A stretch of 64,000 bases of DNA from Paenibacillus sp. MMS18-CY102 (GTDB lineage: Bacteria; Bacillota; Bacilli; Paenibacillales; Paenibacillaceae): the NCBI RefSeq assembly GCF_009789195.1, contig NZ_WSTC01000020.1:1-64000 (forward strand), read 5' to 3'. Of this stretch, positions 60,550-64,000 are shown in pieces. The notes below the pieces were generated by a model. It did no database searches and was not told the origin of the DNA. It saw only the letters and a program-made list of their open reading frames with translations. How positions within the stretch are numbered: the stretch's first letter is position 1; the number at the start of each line of letters is the position of its first letter. The translations under genes and the position numbers were made by a program.

Positions 60550-62163
60550 TCATAATTGAAACAACCGGGGCCTGTAATCGAACGCTTGAGCAGGAACCGG
60601 CAGCCCATAACTCCGGAGCTGCTGTGCTCTTGTGACGGCTGCCGCACCCTCTAGCAGATTGCAAGCAATCTGGACAACCGTACGGTTATGCGGTTGTTCG
60701 AGGAATGATCCCTCAACCCAAGCATTGAAAGAGCCCATTGCAGGCCCGCACCAGATTTGGTAATCAAGCTTGCGTTCCTGCGCGCCGTCAATGGCCCATC
60801 GGCTTGCTTTGCCCAGATACCAGCGGAAGATGAGCGCCATCTTGTGCTTCGGGTCGCGTGCCGCCCGTTCGAGCTGTCCTGGCTCCCGCTTTTCGAAGAA
60901 TCGGGCAGTGTCCGCCCAAATCTGATCGAGCGGCGCTTGGAACACTTCCTTCTCCAGCTTGAGGCGCACGTTGTCCGGCAAATCCTCAATTCGGTTATAG
61001 CTGCGGTACAGCTCTAGCAGCTGGAAGCCGCGAGAGCTGAATAAGGTGCCGCGTTTGAGCACTTGCACCTTAACGCCTTGCTCGAACATGTCGGCGGCTG
61101 GCGCCATAACAACATCCGCCAGCCCAGCTGTCGCAAGCATAGCGCGCCCCTCTTCAGAGAGGCCCGACTCAACTGCAGATTGGTTAACGGAGCCAGTCAT
61201 GACATACGCAGCGCCGAGCGCAAAAGCAGCCGCCACGGCAGCCGGCGTGCCTAGCCCGCCCGAAGCGCCGATACGAATCGGGGATGCATACCGATATTTC
61301 TGCTGGAGATCGTCACGCAAGCGCATGATCGCGGGAAACAGTGCCGTCAATGGCCGGTTGTCAGTATGCCCGCCGGAATCCGCTTCGACCGTAATATCCT
61401 CCGCAAGCGGCACATAAGCAGCAAGCCTCGCTTCCTCAGCGGTCAGCAGCCCTCGGCGCACGAGATCCACGAGCATTTTCTCCGGTGCTGGCGACATGAA
61501 CGGGCCGGCTACCTCCGGCCGTGAAATTTTCGCAAAAAGATGGTTTCTGCGGCGAATCACGCCAGAAGCATCGAGCGTAAGCCCGCTGCATGCATAACGA
61601 ACGATACTCGGTGTAAGCCCCATGAACGCAGAAGCAGACACTCTTCGTACGCCTCGGCGGATATACAAATCGACGATATGCTCTTCCATTGCTGGCTCGT
61701 TAGGCGTGTGGATCAGATTAATGCCCCAAGGCAACCCAACGGGATCGAGCTCAGCCTGAATCACATCGAGATTTTCTTGCACGCGTGCAAGCGGAAGGCC
61801 TGCTGCCCCGAAGAAGCCCATCATGCCCGCCTTCGCCATTGCAATGACCATTCGCGCCGTCGCAATGCCGTTCGCCATCTCGCCAGCGATATAAGCAAAA
61901 CGCACGCCATGCGCTTGGGTGAAGGAGCCGCCTCCCAGCCACTCGGGATACAGCGCTGGCAGCATAGCCGCAAGCGGATAGCCCGCTCCATTCGCGTTTT
62001 CCGCGGCAACGGCATCCCCTCCCAGCGCGAGGCCTAATGCGCCATTCTCGACACTGCGGACAATATATGCAGGCTCGCGCACGTTCGCGGCTAGTACGGT
62101 TAGGTCCTCCTGTACAAATGCAGGCGCCGAACCGCCGGGTATCCATCTAAGCATTGTTTGCAT
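60550..62163 (-). CDS. pfaD: PfaD-family enoyl reductase (2-nitropropane-dioxygenase-like)
   Basis: A 537-residue FMN-dependent protein of the PfaD family, which acts in trans as enoyl reductase in polyunsaturated fatty acid and trans-AT polyketide synthesis. Visible parts are MGFFGAAGLPLARVQENLDVIQ, PWGINLIHTPNEP, RIGASGGLGTPAAVAAAFALGA and YVMTGSVNQSAVESGLSE. The start ATG 62163 has GGAG 8 nt upstream and overlaps the end of the upstream PKS-like gene by 17 bp, so the two are translationally coupled. The cluster continues beyond the window. Confidence 0.92.
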   Translation of the reverse strand: MQTMLRWIPGGSAPAFVQEDLTVLAANVREPAYIVRSVENGALGLALGGDAVAAENANGAGYPLAAMLPALYPEWLGGGSFTQAHGVRFAYIAGEMANGIATARMVIAMAKAGMMGFFGAAGLPLARVQENLDVIQAELDPVGLPWGINLIHTPNEPAMEEHIVDLYIRRGVRRVSASAFMGLTPSIVRYACSGLTLDASGVIRRRNHLFAKISRPEVAGPFMSPAPEKMLVDLVRRGLLTAEEARLAAYVPLAEDITVEADSGGHTDNRPLTALFPAIMRLRDDLQQKYRYASPIRIGASGGLGTPAAVAAAFALGAAYVMTGSVNQSAVESGLSEEGRAMLATAGLADVVMAPAADMFEQGVKVQVLKRGTLFSSRGFQLLELYRSYNRIEDLPDNVRLKLEKEVFQAPLDQIWADTARFFEKREPGQLERAARDPKHKMALIFRWYLGKASRWAIDGAQERKLDYQIWCGPAMGSFNAWVEGSFLEQPHNRTVVQIACNLLEGAAAVTRAQQLRSYGLPVPAQAFDYRPRLFQL

Positions 62164-64000
62164 GCGTGTTGCTCCTCCGTTTCGTCACTTGCACCTTCGG
62201 TCCCGCTTGGCCGTATAGCCAGCTCGCAAACTTCGCAAGCCACTGTCCCGCAGGACCGCTCCCGACGCGAAGCTTCCCTGTAGACAAGCCTTGCAACAGT
62301 GCTGCGCCTTCGTCGCTGCATCCTTCCAAGCGCGCTAGCGAGGCCAGCAGCACAGCTTGCTCATAAGGCAGCCCACTTTGGACCACCAAGATATCGATCG
62401 CTTCGGCCAATTGTGGATTGCCTGTGCCTCCGGCATTTTGATGATGCATATCCTTCACAGGCTTTCGCCCCGTACCGTTCAGCGCATCAAGAATGAGCTG
62501 CTTGCGGGCTGCCAGAGGCAGTGACCGAAGCTCGTCTGGCGTAATCGGCTTGCCAATCTGATAATGCTGCTTGCCGTATCCGGCAGGAAACTCCAACCGC
62601 GAATCGGCCTCCTCCTCCGGCAACCCGCCCGTGAACCGGACAGGCACAATCGGAATGCCGCCCTGTATGGCAAGGTCTGGCCAAATGCCGCTTACGACCG
62701 CGACCTCATTACGCTCACTCCGTGCGCGAGTTCCTTCAACATGCACGAGAATCGATTCTTTCGTCTCTCGCATTCGGCTAGCAAGCTCCTTCAAGGTTTG
62801 AAGCATCGCCCCTTGGTCTTCCCGATCAACATGGACAATCGGAATCGTAAATTGCACATTCGGGTTCGAGGCCAAATGCGCAAGCATCTGGCCAATCCAC
62901 GAATCGCGATGCTCCTTCTTGGCAATCGCAGCTACCGGGCTTCGTGTCAGCCCTTCTGCCAAGCAGGCAAACAACAGTGATTCTACCGCAGTCTGATGGT
63001 TCGCGAGATAGAGCACCGGGCCTTGGCTGGCCGCTTGCGCAAACCGAACGGGATCTTCGACAACGAACCGGCCGACGAAGCTGCCGATCAGCGCCCGGTA
63101 TAAATCTTCACCGAGCCAGTTATTGCTGCCCAGCTTGTGCCTCCAATACCCCATAGCCCCTTCAATATCGCGGACTGGCGCTTGCGAGCTAACTCGGATT
63201 TCCTTGTCCACTTCCTCGACGGTTATCGGGAATCGCTCATACGGATGGGCCGAGCTGAACGCAATCAACCGACTCTCGTCCACACGCACCGCGGAAGGAT
63301 GAACGCATGCAATATGCGCCACATGATCCTTTATCGCCGCCATTCGCGTTAATTCCTTATAGCTTGCCTCAGCAGCAATGCCATACACGGCAGCCACGGT
63401 ACCTGCGAGCCAATCCGATCCCCGAACTTCGGCTTCCGTAAGCTTCGTGAACTCCCCTTCATGGCGGGACAGCCCTATACCTTCTACATAAGCGCCGTCG
63501 TGCAAGAAAGCTTTTCGCTCACGTCCATCGCCACGGCCCAGCCGCCCCTTAGGCATCAGCACCTCGACTAACCTCAGCGTTGCCCATAGCCGCTCACCCT
63601 CATAGAGCCTGATACGAAATGCCGGATAACGGCTGCTGCCCTCGAAGCCGTCGAATCGAATTTCGCAGCGAACTGCCCCGGTTACTGGCGTTTCCCCATT
63701 GAAGCGGCAAGCCGTCATGCGATGCGGATAGCCTACCGTGTCCGCCTCGATTTCAGGCGTCCATATAGCCAGCCCATCATGCGGAATCGCATGGGTAGCT
63801 CCATCCAGTAGGAGCGGGTTCAGGATTCCTGCCGGAATGGAAAAGCCCCCGGCTGCATTTCCTGCCGCCGACAGCATGGCCGTAGCGCCATTCGTTCCAA
63901 GCACGATCCCGCTCGCGATCCGAAAGGCAGGCCCATGGAAAAGCAGTCCAGCATCATAAGGGTCTGCAGCTTGGCTCTCCCCCTTAAGTGGCTCGAATGG
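62147..64000 (-). CDS. PUFA-synthase/PKS-like protein, 3' part: DH domain and PlsC acyltransferase (partial)
   Basis: The frame is open to the window edge, so the 5' part is missing; 617 residues are visible. Near the visible N-terminus, LLFHGPAFR is the typical end-of-hot-dog motif of a PKS dehydratase or product-template-like domain (about residues 1-250). From about residue 300 a PlsC-type acyltransferase follows, with LANHQTAVES (HX4E instead of the usual HX4D) and VHVEGTRARSE. A helical C-terminal part of about 110 residues ends the protein. It is followed by pfaD, cdsA and pssA. The fusion suggests that the chain made by the synthase is passed to a glycerol phosphate acceptor. Confidence 0.8.
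   Translation of the reverse strand, partial: PFEPLKGESQAADPYDAGLLFHGPAFRIASGIVLGTNGATAMLSAAGNAAGGFSIPAGILNPLLLDGATHAIPHDGLAIWTPEIEADTVGYPHRMTACRFNGETPVTGAVRCEIRFDGFEGSSRYPAFRIRLYEGERLWATLRLVEVLMPKGRLGRGDGRERKAFLHDGAYVEGIGLSRHEGEFTKLTEAEVRGSDWLAGTVAAVYGIAAEASYKELTRMAAIKDHVAHIACVHPSAVRVDESRLIAFSSAHPYERFPITVEEVDKEIRVSSQAPVRDIEGAMGYWRHKLGSNNWLGEDLYRALIGSFVGRFVVEDPVRFAQAASQGPVLYLANHQTAVESLLFACLAEGLTRSPVAAIAKKEHRDSWIGQMLAHLASNPNVQFTIPIVHVDREDQGAMLQTLKELASRMRETKESILVHVEGTRARSERNEVAVVSGIWPDLAIQGGIPIVPVRFTGGLPEEEADSRLEFPAGYGKQHYQIGKPITPDELRSLPLAARKQLILDALNGTGRKPVKDMHHQNAGGTGNPQLAEAIDILVVQSGLPYEQAVLLASLARLEGCSDEGAALLQGLSTGKLRVGSGPAGQWLAKFASWLYGQAGPKVQVTKRRSNTHANNA

Overview
The window looks like chromosome from a Paenibacillus-type bacterium (Bacillota, Paenibacillaceae). 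The evidence is AGGAGG/GGTGG ribosome binding sites, frequent TTG and GTG starts, a YesM/YesN-type two-component pair beside LplB/LplC-type sugar permeases, an S-layer-homology (SLH) anchored glycanase, a lichenase, and NRPS genes. No rRNA, tRNA, CRISPR array, prophage or transposase gene is visible.

Layout. 0-12 kb: a Ser/Thr kinase, a LysR regulator divergent from an NCS2 purine/pyrimidine permease, an XRE-TPR regulator, a ComP/ComA-like two-component pair, and an MFS-CopA operon. 12-15.5 kb: a lectin plus aerolysin-type pore-forming protein and an OmpR-type two-component pair. 15.9-29.1 kb: a beta-glucan utilisation region with a 1439-residue SLH/GH16/multi-CBM enzyme, two sugar ABC permeases, YesM/YesN-like kinase and regulator, a solute-binding lipoprotein and a GH16 lichenase with a cre box. 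29.3-41 kb: a small biosynthetic cluster, all on the minus strand. It holds a stand-alone A-T module with a tyrosine-type code, a GT4 glycosyltransferase, a C-A-T-TE-MFS fusion, then a LoaP-like antiterminator with a shortened NGN domain, an unusual putative BtrH-like protein and a GT2 glycosyltransferase. 42-48 kb: a two-gene anti-phage RADAR system (rdrA, rdrB). 48-58.6 kb: an FAD oxidoreductase, a stand-alone MbtH protein, ribosomal protein L25/Ctc, AsnA, a serine hydrolase, a secreted protein with a FnIII and a beta-glucan-binding-like domain, and glucan phosphorylase. 59-64 kb: PssA, CdsA, PfaD and the 3' part of a PUFA-synthase-like polyketide gene carrying DH and PlsC domains. This set could build an unusual acyl chain and install it in a phospholipid.

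The two signals I find most worth attention are these. (1) A 183-bp non-coding element occurs five times. Each copy has four short hairpin units, two direct then two inverted, at the same offsets (0, +50, unit ends at +132 and +182). (2) The dipeptide-scale NRPS cluster has a thioesterase with cysteine in place of serine (GHCVGG), a transporter fused to the synthetase, a second A domain without the usual Asp235, and a glycosyltransferase whose C-terminal tail resembles the N-terminal helix of the following NRPS. Two genes (the ComA-like regulator and the serine hydrolase) have a good Shine-Dalgarno sequence pointing at an AUC codon rather than at a normal start.
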